From the NCBI GenBank assembly GCA_043228905.1, contig JBHGNT010000005.1, forward strand, positions 16,244,001-16,308,000: a stretch of DNA of 64,000 nt. Direction: 5' to 3'. The notes below the pieces were generated by a model. That model saw nothing but the letters and a program-made list of their open reading frames with translations, was not told where the DNA came from and searched no databases. Positions 53,723-63,673 of this stretch are shown piece after piece. This stretch comes from Azolla caroliniana (taxonomy: Eukaryota; Polypodiophyta). The translations under genes and the position numbers were made by a program. How positions within the stretch are numbered: position 1 is the first letter of the stretch; each line of letters opens with the position of its first letter.

Positions 53723-56700
53723 TTATTCCTCTTCCAATATGCCGAGGATATCCTCGGGGGCGTGGGGTTGGGTTGGCTGCTCGGTCAGGCGCGCCGGTGA
53801 TGGAGGTTGTGTTGCCGATTTGGGGATGGCGGTGTCGGCGTGTGTGCCCTCCTCTGTTGAGACCGATTTAGGCAGGGTCGGGTTTATAGTCTGTGGCTCC
53901 GGTGGGATGTGGACGTTGGTAGGAGGTAAGTCCTCTGGTTTAACCGCCGCGGTGAGTGGCTCGGTTGGGATGTGCAGGTCGGTAGGGGTAGGTTCTTCTG
54001 GTCGAGCTGCCGTGGGGAGGGACTCGGTTCCTTCCTCGGTGTTTGTGGGAGCTTTGTGACTCTCGATAGCGAGTCGTTCCTCCTCGTACGCTTCGGCTTC
54101 TAAACAAAACACCATTAGATCGTCGTTGAATTCCTCCAAGAGTTGCTCGATGGCCGCGGTGTGGGATGTTGCCAAGGTATGATATTCTTCTGTTAAGTCT
54201 TCACGGAGGGTCTGGATGCTGGTGTCATCCATCTTGTAAAACCCCCGGCCCTCCTTTCGTCAGTTTTCGGCATCCGCGCGTAGTATGTGTAGGTCTGCGG
54301 CTTGGGCTGACCACTCCTGCCAGACATGGTCAAGCGTTTCTTTGATCTTCGTGGTGAATTGTTGGCGATACTTGTGGATTAGGATCTTGATTTTGGTATC
54401 ATCCATGCCGATGCTCGCGCGGTGAACTTCCAGTGCCTCCCTTGCGGCCTTGGCTTCTGCTTGGCTTTTGCAGGCAAAGAGTGCTAAAGTAGCTTGATTA
54501 TCTTTTGCTTTTTCCGTGATAAGCGCAATGGTCTGCTCATAACGGTTGGTGAGCTGAGCTACAGTTTCGTCCCTTTCCTGTCGCTAGGCGTCCCAGTGTT
54601 GTTCTTTGACGGCGATGTGCTCGGATTGCAACTGGTGATATGCGTCGGAATTTTTTGCTTGTTGCTCCTCCGAGATTCTCCACTTCTGCAAATGTTCGTT
54701 GGCCATGTCATGGAAGGCGCACTGATGACGACGCAATTCCTGGTTGTCGGCGAAGAGCTCTTGTTCCCGTTGGCTATTCCGCTCGGTTTCTTTGATGAAC
54801 CGTTCCTTAGCCTCAGTGATAGAGACTTGGAGGGTCATCACCTCTCGTTCTTGTGCTTCAAGTGCGGCCAACCTTTCAGCAAGCAATCACTTGAGGTTCG
54901 CTTCACGGCTCGCGGCTCGTTCTCGTTGTTGGGCAAGAATGTTGTTGTGATTCTGTTCGGCCAACTCGGCCAGAGCGATCTGGGCCTGAAGCTCCTCCTG
55001 GTAATCCCTAAGGGGAGGCCCTATCTGCGTTGTCGTTTGCTGGAGTTGGGCCGAGGACTCCCTGTATGTCTGTGTCGCTCGTTCTATGACGACCAGAGGT
55101 GGTGGCGTTTGCGTCGAGGCTTGGCTGGTTTGGGGGTGCGGGCTGATATCTGAGCGTGACGATGGCTCACTTGTCTGTACCGAGTCTGTCATTGTGCTGG
55201 CCTCGGCTGTGGCTACCGTGGGGTGGGCGGTGTCGTCTTTGGTATCTTCAGCACTCGGGCTGGGGTTCGGAAGAATGGCTGGTGAGACAGCTTCACTCGG
55301 CGCAAGGAGGATTAAGGGCGGTTGTTGCTGTGTGAGTGTCACCAGTTTCTCCTCGACGGCTTTCCATAGGTCGGTAGCCCGTTTGGCTTGCTGATGCGCC
55401 GTTTTGATACGTCGGGCCATGTCCTTGGCAGCCCGAGTAGTGTGGTGTAGATTGCGATATGCCTCGACTAAGGCCATGTTCAGATCCGGTAGTTCCATGA
55501 GGAGCGAAGCATTCTGTACTTGCTTCTTCCGTCCTATCTTTTGTAAGGTTCGATCCTCATGAGGTTCGATTTCACCCATTAGAGCGCATTGAATCATCTT
55601 TGTTTCGGCGTGCTCCTCGGCCATACGAGCGGCGGCAGCTACTTGGGCGCGCGCGAGGAAATCCATTAACTCATAAGTTGTGCCTAGTCGAAGTAGGGCA
55701 CTGAACTTGTATGCCTCTGCGGGGAGATCTTTGTACCCGAGGACTTCCTCCTCTGATATTTGCGTTTTTTGGCCATGCTCAATCGTTCCGACTTGGAGCC
55801 ATGACTCCGCTGGTACTATGTCCATGGAGGGTGGGCTAGCCTCTTTTGATTTCTAACGTTGGTCGCCTTCGGTTTCTGTGGTTGCCTTTTGAATGATACA
55901 ACGTCTTTTTGGCGGTTGATCCTGTGCGTCCGGGGCCGGTGGTGTTGGCTCCTCGGCCTATTTCCTCTTCTACTGCTGGATGGCCGAGGGCTGCTGGCTT
56001 GTGGGCCGTGGGCTCGGTTGTGGAGAGGTCATTGATGTCCTTGGTGGCCTCTGGTGTATGGTGACATCCTTGGGGATGGCCTCCTCGGCCTCATCCCATT
56101 CGACACGGGTTGCTGTTACCGCCCATTGTCTTTGTGTTTTTGGTGGGGGTGGGGCCGAGGCGGAAGCGGGGTTCCGAATGCTTGAGGGAGGTGGAGAAGA
56201 TGAGGAGTCTTCCCATTCATCCTGAGTTATTTCCAAAAACTTCCCGCGTTGTTTCCTTGGTGGGGGTGGAGAGGTCAAGATGCGATGAGGGGAAACCGAA
56301 GGAGGTGGGTAGAGGACTTTAAGGAAGTGATTGATCACAAGCAACAAACGCTTACCGGTTTGGAAGGAGTTGAGTGCCGCACGGATTACTTCGCCTGTGA
56401 TGATTCCCCAGTCGATTTTGTTTCCCTCGTAGGCACTGATAATGATCGCCACTTTGCTTTGTGGCATATTGGTAGGGTTGGTATGCACGAACGCGTACTC
56501 CATCAGGATGCGAGTGAGTTCTCTGAATGCCTTGTTGGATCCCTCGTAAGTGCGGTAGGCTTTACCAGATATGGAATACGCACCAAAGTATTCCTTCAGG
56601 GTCGTGGAAGGGAAAATCTCGACCTCATGATCACCTCCTCGTTTCAGGTCCAAGGCAACACGAATCATATTGTTGGTGACTGTGTCCGGGTGGATTCGGT

Positions 56701-57124
56701 GTGCGACCGCTTGGGCACCTGGGTGTGCAGGGGCATCGATCACCTTTAAATAACCACCCAATCCTCGTTCTTGAAGCCAGGAGCGGGTTTCTTGTGAAGC
56801 TGCAAGAGGCATAATGGACTCGGGGTTTTGCTGTGTGGAAGATTGGGGAAGGAGGATTTGACTAGGCCGACACAGAGTGAAGGAAGGAGATGGTTGTGGT
56901 CCGGCAGAGGGGCTACGAGGGCAAGAGAGGGCTTGTGAGCAAGAGTGGTGGGAGTGATGAATGCGTTGAGAGCGAGAGGAAGCTTGAGAGCGTGGGAGCG
57001 ATGAAAGCTGGGTGTGCAAGAAAACGTTTGTGTGTGGGGTGGGGTTGGGGTAACTAATTTTTAGCGAGTGCCTAGGGTTTTGTGCATGAAGAGGAGCATG
57101 GAGATTCTTGGGCGTGGATGCCAT
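53723..57124 (-). pseudogene. Third ORF of gypsy-2 (~1,130 codons, unknown function, a few stops)
   Basis: One continuous minus frame from Met 57124 to the stop at 53723, broken only by stops near 55970, 55958, 55850, 54887, 54584 and 54250. Residues 1-100 are Ser/Pro/His-rich. About 105-290 is a globular-looking core (LGGYLKVIDAP, DTVTNNMIRVALDL, FVHTNPTNMPQSKVAI, IDWGIITGEVIRAAL). Next is Pro/Ser-rich sequence with a basic PPKKRR-like patch. From about 55825 comes a long, Gln/Glu/Ala-rich region with coiled-coil character (QEELQAQIALAELAEQNHNN, LAERLAALEAQEREVMTLQV). A Pro/Thr/Glu-rich tail ends ILGILEEE. Gypsy-1 has the core and the tail but lacks most of the coiled coil. It follows integrase on the same strand. 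No signal peptide or membrane segment seen. Confidence 0.75.
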
Positions 57125-57497
57125 AATAGGATATTATGGCCACGTGTCCTAGGAAGTTAGTGCTTTGCTTTGGATGCTGTGCATGTGCCTTTAAATACTT
57201 AAGTGAATGTGAAAGTGACTAATGTGTGCCTCTAAACATGACGTGATTTGGGTGATGTGGTAGGTGGTGTAGGTGGAACTAACTAATTGCTAAAACTATG
57301 CCTAATCCTACCTAATGTCTACTTTGGGAGGCTAGTGGGTTCTTACCGAGGGGGACGTGTGGCCTCCTTCGTGGCCTTGTCCGTGCCGTGAGACTCAACA
57401 AAAGGGTTGGCTGGGGTATTTCCCTGGTACGGTCGTAGTCGGAATCCATTCACCTAGCTTTTGACAATTTCCCCGGCGAGGGTGCCGAGCTGGAACA
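57125..57497 (-). pseudogene. pol: End of gypsy-2 integrase and spacer to third ORF
   Basis: The minus frame near 57490-57370 resumes after the solo LTR with LGTLAGEIVK, VNGFRLRPYQG, matching gypsy-1 near 6975-7060 (VNGFRLKPYLG). 57125-57360 is spacer with no ORF recognised. Confidence 0.65.
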
Positions 57498-57738
57498 TGT
57501 CGAGACTCGTGGGTAGAAGATAGAGTGAGAGCGAGAGCGAGAGCGAAAGAGAGAGGGTGTGTCTGTGTGTGCGTGAGAGAGAGAGAGTGAGAGAGATAGA
57601 GTAAGAGAGAGAGAGTTAGAGAGATAAGACTTGAAATAGAAATGAGATTATATTATGATGAAACAAGATTACAATGAGTAGGCTAAGGGCTAAAGACTGG
57701 TGTTGAACCGAATGAGTTGAAACGAATGTATAGACAAT

Positions 57739-57746
57739 TATTTATA
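57739..57746 (-). promoter_or_regulatory. TATA box of HSE-bearing LTR
   Basis: TATAAATA on minus, 20 bp downstream of the first HSE block. Confidence 0.65.
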
Positions 57747-57765
57747 GGTCCTTATGGAGTAATCT

Positions 57766-57871
57766 AGAATGTTCTAGAATATTTTAGATTTTATGATAAG
57801 AAATATAATCATGAAATATTAAAGGATGTTCTAGAATAATCTAGAATGTTCTAGAATGTTCTAGAATATTC
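57766..57871 (-). promoter_or_regulatory. Heat-shock element array in LTR (second copy)
   Basis: GAA-TTC-GAA at 57766-57779, and a run at 57829-57871 whose last six units (57844-57871) alternate GAA and TTC with exact 2-bp gaps. Confidence 0.75.
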
Positions 57872-57925
57872 TAATATCTTGTAATAACTAGAAACATAAT
57901 TATTATAATCAAACAATATATATGT

Positions 57926-57980
57926 TATTACAATGGTTAAGGGTTCAACACATAGAACAAGAAGTCGTGGGTTCGATTCT
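57926..57980 (+). other. tRNA-like module (A-box/B-box) in LTR
   Basis: A-box-like TATTACAATGG at 57926 and B-box GGTTCGATTC at 57970 (fits consensus), 44 nt apart, opposite to the LTR's TATA strand. Confidence 0.65.
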
Positions 57981-58008
57981 TGATAACCAAAATATTGTCT
58001 TCATGACA

Positions 58009-58950
58009 GAACGTGCCGTTAAACTCGTCAATAATCCAAAAGGGGCCGGTCCATCGAAATCGTAACTTTCCTGGCATAGCATCGAGTTGCATCTGGAAAA
58101 CGAGGACCAATTTGCCTATGGTCAGTTCTTGTTCCAATCCCTTCCGATGTCGGTCCGCAAAGGCTTTCCGTTGGCGTTGGCACTGTTCAAGTTGGGCCAT
58201 GCTCGGTACTCGGTTCTCGCCAAGTTCGAGGAGTTGTTCCAGCCTCAATTGTTCGGATTGGGCCTCGGGAAGCCGTGCTTTAACTTGAACTTGGAACTCG
58301 ATGGGCATAACGGCTTCGAGATCGAAAGCCATCCGAAAGGGGGTGGATTGAATGCTCATTTTGAATGTCGTGCGATAAGCTCATAGTGCACTCTAGAGCG
58401 TGTCATCCCAATCGGTGCGGTTCTCGTTGACGATCTTCTTCAGGATTGTTTGGAGAATTTTGTTAGTCAATTCTGCCAATCCGTTTGCATGCGGGTAGTA
58501 TAGCGTACTTTTCTTATGTACCACTGTGTAGTGAGTCGTAAGCTCGTGTATTTTATGGTTTATAAAGTGCCCACCTTGGTCACTAACGAGCTCAATTGGG
58601 CATCCATAACGGCACCAGAGATGTTCGTACACGAATTTGGCCGTGGATGCTGCCGTGTTGTCTCGTAAAGCCTTTGCCTCGACCCATTTTGTGCAGTAGT
58701 TTGTGGCCACGATGATATATACTTATTACCGGTTCGGGCCACAGATGGTTTGAAGGGTCCCACAAAATCTAACCCCCATTTTTGAAATGGTTCCAATGGA
58801 AGAATGGGTTGGTGTGGCATTCGAGCTTGTTCCATCGGCTGTCCCAACCATTGGCACAAGTCGTATTGTTGGCAGAACTCGTGGGCATCCTTTTTCGTTG
58901 TAGGCCACCATAACCCACTCTACCATACTTTCCTTGCCGTGGCCTCTCTA
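58009..58950 (-). pseudogene. pol: gypsy-2 integrase
   Basis: Right to left: zinc-binding end (CQWLGQPMEQARMPHQ), LDFVGPFKP with the first Asp, ELVSDQGGHFI with the second Asp, NGLAELTNKILQTILKKI where the catalytic Glu appears as AEL, then STPFRMAFDLEAVMPIEFQV and the C-terminal LRFRWTGPFWIIDEFNG. Frameshifts near 58710 and 58390. Cut at 58952 by copia-4 (ATARKVW on minus abuts the junction). Confidence 0.85.
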
Positions 58951-58952
58951 GC

Positions 58953-59559
58953 TGTTGGAATTACGGTCCCTTCGGATGGGATGGTCGGATGTCGGAGATG
59001 AATGCCGACAAGCCCGGTTTCGGTTTCGGAACCGGATGAGGAAGACCCCGACTTCGGAGCCGGATGACGAATGTACCCGGAGAGCGATCCGAATGCAGGG
59101 ACATATCCGTGAATATGTCTGCTATGGGCCCCTGAGGCTATAGTTGTAAATAGCCCCAAAGTCATATATGTATAAATATGACTTAGGGCAAACTGTTTTA
59201 GTGTTGCTTATCATTTTTCTGTTTTTCCACTCAAGAGGAGTGAAGAGGAAGCAGCCGTGAGAGAGAGAGAGATAGAGCGCGAGAGAGGAAGAGGACGACG
59301 CCTCTGTGTATTTCCGCCGCCTGTGGCGAGGACAGCGAGCTCAAGGTCGTCGCCTTGGAGCTCGCCATTGTATACTTCTCTTTGTATAGTGTTGTTTGGA
59401 GTCTTGTACTCCCGTGGTTTTTCCCATCTAGGGTTTTCCACGTTAATCCCTGTGTACTCGTGTGTTTCTCTCTTTGGTTCCTATTTTCTGCTGCATTGAT
59501 CCGCGATTACTCGGTTGTGGCCGAGCGGTGAAGGTGAATCGAAGCGTCGATTCCCAACA
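58953..59559 (+). repeat. 5' LTR of copia-4
   Basis: TGTTGGAATT...TTCCCAACA. TATA-like TATAAATATGAC near 59171, GA repeats near 59257-59275, and CCGGAT words near the start. Polyadenylation and start sites are not determined. Confidence 0.95.
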
Positions 59560-59589
59560 ATCTGGTATCAGAGCGAGCTGTTGCAGAAA

Positions 59590-62500
59590 ATGGAAGGCGG
59601 CGGCAGCGGGCAGCCGGGGATGATGGTGCTGAATGCGCAGAATTACGCCGACTGGAAGATCAAGATGGAGGATCTTCTGATTGTTCGGGACCTGTACGAA
59701 CCGATTGACAGGTCGGAAATACCGAAGGGGGTACTTGAGTCGGAGTGGAAGCTCCTGAACCGGAAAGCCGTTGCAACGATCCGACAATATGTCGATGTAA
59801 GCGTCCTACAACATGTGGCGAACGACACCAACGCATATGAGATGTGGAAGAAGCTGTCGGGCCTCTACGAGAGGAAGAATGCGTTGAACCGGACCTCCCT
59901 GATGAGGAAGATAGTGAACCTCAAGTACCGGGACGGCGAGAGTATGGTTGAACACGTAAGCACGTTCATGGGATTCGTGAACCAGCTTGCGGCGATTAAG
60001 TTCCCGTTGGAGGATGCAATGCAAGCCATCATCCTGATGTGTACATTGCCGGAAAGCTGGGAGAACTTGGTGGTGACTCTCAGCACCTCCTGCACCGAAG
60101 ATAACTTGTCCTTACAAACGGTAAAGACAAGTATTTTGAACGAAGAAGCGCGTCGGAGAGATAAAGAACCGGCCTCCGACTCGAAGGCGCTGCTTACCGA
60201 ATCGGATCGGGGAAGACAATGGAACCGGAGTCCGCAAAGACGGGAGAAGTCGGGGACCCGGTCGCAGTCAAGAGGAAGGCCCACATGCTTCCACTGTGGG
60301 AAGCCGGGGCACTTCCGAAAGAATTGTCGGCATTACCGAAAAGACAACGGAGCCGACGACACCGATTCGAAGAAGTCACCGGAGAGAAACGGTGCATACC
60401 GGGGAGCCACGGACCGGAGAGGTTCGGATCGGCGAGGGCAGGACCGGAAAGGAACAACGGCACTCGCGGCAAGTGAGGAAGAAATCATGCTCATCACCGA
60501 AGAAGGTGAACTAAACATTGCCGGCGATGAGACAACCTGGGTGGTCGATTCCGGAGCATCGTTCCACCTGACCCCGGAGAGAAGATACTTCTCATCCTAC
60601 ACAGCCGGTGAGCATGGCTGTGTTCGGATGGGAAATGAAGGTACGTGCCGGATTGCCGGCATCGGAGACGTGTGGTTGACAACCCCGACCGGATGCAAAA
60701 TGCTGCTGAAGGATGTCCGACACGTTCCGGAGGTTCGATTGAACCTGATTTCGGCCGGGAGGCTAGACGATGAAGGCTACACAGGTAGCATCCGGAACGG
60801 CGTAATGAAGTTCAGCAAGGGGAGCCTGATAGTGGCTCGGGCCCGGAAAGACAACACACTGTACCTGATGAATGCCCGGTTATGTCCGGAAGAGCTGAAT
60901 GTGGCAGCCGACACTGCCGGTGAGCTGTGGCACAAAAGATTGTGCCACATGAGCGAGAAGGGGATGAAGAGGCTTGCAAAAGACAACCTTATTCCAGTGA
61001 AGCATGTGCACCTGGAGAAGTGCACCGATTGCCTGGCCGGTAAGCAGAACCGAACCTCCTTCCACTCAAGGCCACCGACGAGACGTAGCGCACCATTGGA
61101 GTTGGTGCACACTGATGTGTGTCAGGTAGAAACGAAGTCACATGGCGGAGCCCAGTACTTCGTAACTCTCATAGATGATCATAGCCGAAGACTGTGGACG
61201 GCACCGATGAAGACAAAGGACCAAGTGTTGTCCGTCTTCAAAGAACTCCACGCGAGAGTGGAAAGAGAATCCGGCAAGAAGCTGAAAGCGATACGAGCGG
61301 ATAACGGAGGGGAATACCGGGGGCAGTTCCAGGAGTACTGTCGCTCGAAGGGAATCCGACTCGAGTTTACTGTGCCGAAGACGCCGGAACTGAACGGGCT
61401 GGCCGAGAGGATGAACCGGACCATAATGGAGAGGGTCCGGAGTATGCTGGCGCATGCGAAATTACCCAAGGGATTTTGGGCTGAGGCAATGTCGACGGCG
61501 ACATATGTGATAAATAGATCACCCTCAGTACCTTTGGACGGAGACACGCCGCAGAGAGTGTGGACCGGTAGGGAAGTATCCTACCGGCATCTGAAGGTGT
61601 TCGGGTGTCTCGCATACGTGCATGTGGCAAAGGACCGGAGAGGAAAGCTAGATCCAAAGACCCGGCCATGCATATTCCTCGGTTACGGCGACGACGAGTT
61701 CGGCTACCGAGTATGGGACCCGGTCGACAAGAAGATATTCAGGAGTCGAGACATCATCTTCATGGAGGACAAGACACTCGCCGACTGGGAGTCGGAGAAG
61801 AAGATGAAGAGCTCCAAGTCGACCGGTGAGGATCAACTCTACGAGGAGCAGTCCCGACCGGCAAGGGACCGGTTAGCACTCGAGGATCCGGCCGAAGACG
61901 GTGAAGAAACAGAACCGGCCGAAGAAGATGAAAATGATACCGGAACCGGCCCCGATCCCGAAATGGATTCGGATGAAGAAGAATCGGAAGAACCGGTTAC
62001 CGAAGCTCCGAAACGGAGATACCCTCTAAGAGAGAGAAGGCCCCCCCGGAGATTTCCGGAACCAGAGCACGTGTTGCTAACCGACGAGGGGGAGCCGGAG
62101 AGCTTTGAAGAAGCGAAGCATGACACCCAGAGCCGCAGGTGGTTGAGTGCCATGCAGGACGAGATGGATTCCCTGCATGAGAACCACACATATGAACTTG
62201 TGGAGTTGCCGAAAGGAAAGCGGGCACTTCGAAACAAGTGGGTGTTCAAGCTGAAACCGGGAGATGCCGGAAACCCCCCGAGATACAAAGCCAGGATCGT
62301 GGTGAAGGGGTTTCAGCAGAAGAAGGGCGTCGACTTCGACGAGATATTTGCCCCGGTAGTGAAGATGACCTCCATCCGGACGGTGCTGAGCATAGCGGCA
62401 AGCATGGACCTCGAGGTAGAACAGATGGACGTGAAGACGGCATTCCTTCACGGTGACCTCGATGAAGAGATCTACATGCAGCAACCGGAAGGATTCGAGA

Positions 62501-63663
62501 AGAAAGGGAAGGAGCACCTGGTATGCCGATTGAAGAAGAGCCTTTACGGACTGAAGCAGGCTCCCCGGCAATGGTACCGAAAGTTCGACTCCTTCATGAC
62601 CGACGAAGGGTACCTCAAAACGCAGTCCGACCACTGCGTGTTTGTGAAGAAGTTCGAAGGAGGAGACTTTCTAATACTCCTCCTGTACGTGGACGACATG
62701 TTGATCGTCGGACGGGACCAGGTCAAGATACGGATGCTGAAGAAGGCTCTTCACCGAACCTTCTCAATGAAGGACCTGGGTCCGGCGAGACAAATACTAG
62801 GGATGCACATCATCCGGGACCGGAAGAAGAAGCAGTTGTGGCTGTCACAGGAGAAGTACGTGACGAAGGTGCTTCACCGGTTCAACATGTCGGAAGCAAG
62901 ACCGGTCGGATCGACCCTCCCAGCAAACTGCAAGCTGTCCAGCAAGCAAAGTCCCAAGACAAAGGCTGAAAAGGAGGATATGATGAAAGTGCCGTATGCC
63001 TCAGCCGTCGGGAGCTTGATGTACGCCATGGTGTGTACGAGACCGGACATAGGATATGCAGTCGGAGTGGTGAGCCGGTACATGAGCAATCCCGGCAAAG
63101 AGCATTGGAACGCGGCCAAGTGGATACTCCGATACCTGAAGGGCACGGCAAACGTGTGCTTCCGATTCGGCTCCGGTAAGCCCGAACTCGACGGCTTCAC
63201 CGATTCGGATATGTCGGCTGATGCAGATACCAGCCGGTCCACATCAGGGTATGTGATGACGTATGCAGGGGGAGCTGTTTCGTGGCAGTCGAGGCTGCAG
63301 AAGACGGTTGTGTTGTCAACCACGGAGGCGGAGTACATGGCAGCTGTTGAAGCCGGCAAGGAAATAATATGGATGAAGGACTTCATTAGAGAGCCCGGTA
63401 TCCGGCAGGAGGAGTACCGACTCTACTGCGACAGTCAGAGTGCAATCCACCTTGCGAAGAACGCGGCCTATCACTCCCGGACGAAGCACATCCAGCGAAG
63501 ATATCACTGGATCCGGGAAAGGATAGAAGACAAGGAGTTCGTGCTGACAAAGATCCACACGGACGAGAACGGGTCGGATATGCTGACCAAGGTGCTCACA
63601 CCCGACAAGCTGGAAGCATGCCGGAAGAGGATCGGATTGGAAAGACATCCCATGCCGAAGTGA
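59590..63663 (+). CDS. gag-pol: copia-4 Gag-Pol polyprotein (1357 aa)
   Basis: Intact ORF; I choose the Met at 59590 because copia-2 gag starts at the same place (MEG...), although the frame opens earlier. Domains: copia gag (about 1-200), CCHC knuckle CFHCGKPGHFRKNC (232-245), protease DSG at 320-322, integrase zinc region LWHKRLCHM...CTDCLAGKQ (about 446-485), and integrase core Asp509, Asp571, Glu606 (the last two 35 apart, as in D,D(35)E). The RT has DVKTAFLHG (Asp947) and YVDD (Asp1035/1036). RNase H has Asp1205, Glu1246 and Asp1281. Length is normal for copia (~1300-1450). All key residues are present, so it may encode active proteins. Gag and Pol are in one frame with no visible shift or stop between them. 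Confidence 0.95.
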   Translation: MEGGGSGQPGMMVLNAQNYADWKIKMEDLLIVRDLYEPIDRSEIPKGVLESEWKLLNRKAVATIRQYVDVSVLQHVANDTNAYEMWKKLSGLYERKNALNRTSLMRKIVNLKYRDGESMVEHVSTFMGFVNQLAAIKFPLEDAMQAIILMCTLPESWENLVVTLSTSCTEDNLSLQTVKTSILNEEARRRDKEPASDSKALLTESDRGRQWNRSPQRREKSGTRSQSRGRPTCFHCGKPGHFRKNCRHYRKDNGADDTDSKKSPERNGAYRGATDRRGSDRRGQDRKGTTALAASEEEIMLITEEGELNIAGDETTWVVDSGASFHLTPERRYFSSYTAGEHGCVRMGNEGTCRIAGIGDVWLTTPTGCKMLLKDVRHVPEVRLNLISAGRLDDEGYTGSIRNGVMKFSKGSLIVARARKDNTLYLMNARLCPEELNVAADTAGELWHKRLCHMSEKGMKRLAKDNLIPVKHVHLEKCTDCLAGKQNRTSFHSRPPTRRSAPLELVHTDVCQVETKSHGGAQYFVTLIDDHSRRLWTAPMKTKDQVLSVFKELHARVERESGKKLKAIRADNGGEYRGQFQEYCRSKGIRLEFTVPKTPELNGLAERMNRTIMERVRSMLAHAKLPKGFWAEAMSTATYVINRSPSVPLDGDTPQRVWTGREVSYRHLKVFGCLAYVHVAKDRRGKLDPKTRPCIFLGYGDDEFGYRVWDPVDKKIFRSRDIIFMEDKTLADWESEKKMKSSKSTGEDQLYEEQSRPARDRLALEDPAEDGEETEPAEEDENDTGTGPDPEMDSDEEESEEPVTEAPKRRYPLRERRPPRRFPEPEHVLLTDEGEPESFEEAKHDTQSRRWLSAMQDEMDSLHENHTYELVELPKGKRALRNKWVFKLKPGDAGNPPRYKARIVVKGFQQKKGVDFDEIFAPVVKMTSIRTVLSIAASMDLEVEQMDVKTAFLHGDLDEEIYMQQPEGFEKKGKEHLVCRLKKSLYGLKQAPRQWYRKFDSFMTDEGYLKTQSDHCVFVKKFEGGDFLILLLYVDDMLIVGRDQVKIRMLKKALHRTFSMKDLGPARQILGMHIIRDRKKKQLWLSQEKYVTKVLHRFNMSEARPVGSTLPANCKLSSKQSPKTKAEKEDMMKVPYASAVGSLMYAMVCTRPDIGYAVGVVSRYMSNPGKEHWNAAKWILRYLKGTANVCFRFGSGKPELDGFTDSDMSADADTSRSTSGYVMTYAGGAVSWQSRLQKTVVLSTTEAEYMAAVEAGKEIIWMKDFIREPGIRQEEYRLYCDSQSAIHLAKNAAYHSRTKHIQRRYHWIRERIEDKEFVLTKIHTDENGSDMLTKVLTPDKLEACRKRIGLERHPMPK

Positions 63664-63673
63664 AGGGGGAGTT

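Larger units (their letters stand above)
57498..58008 (-). mobile_element. Solo LTR with heat-shock-element array (second copy)
   Basis: TGTCGAGACT...CTTCATGACA, 511 bp, flanked by GAACA (57493-57497) and GAACG (58009-58013), a 4/5 match. It splits the gypsy-2 integrase C-terminus, whose frame is continuous on both sides. It has a long GA-rich stretch (57525-57630), a TATA box on minus, HSEs and a tRNA-like block. Confidence 0.88.
53119..58952 (-). mobile_element. Ty3/gypsy retrotransposon (gypsy-2), truncated by copia-4 at the visible right end
   Basis: The 3' LTR starts (on +) TGTTAACCG at 53119, the complement of the gypsy-1 LTR end, and extends to about 53680. Interior, right to left: integrase (58950-57360, split by a solo LTR) and the third ORF (57124-53723). 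Integrase is closely related to gypsy-1 (shared KWVEAKALRDNTAA, QTILKKIVNENRTDWD). Copia-4 interrupts it at 58952; gag and RT are beyond the window. Confidence 0.88.

Noticed and set aside
54494-55153. Plus-strand 219-aa ORF
   Set aside because: Antisense shadow of the coiled-coil part of the gypsy-2 third ORF, which has a coherent frame over 3.4 kb.
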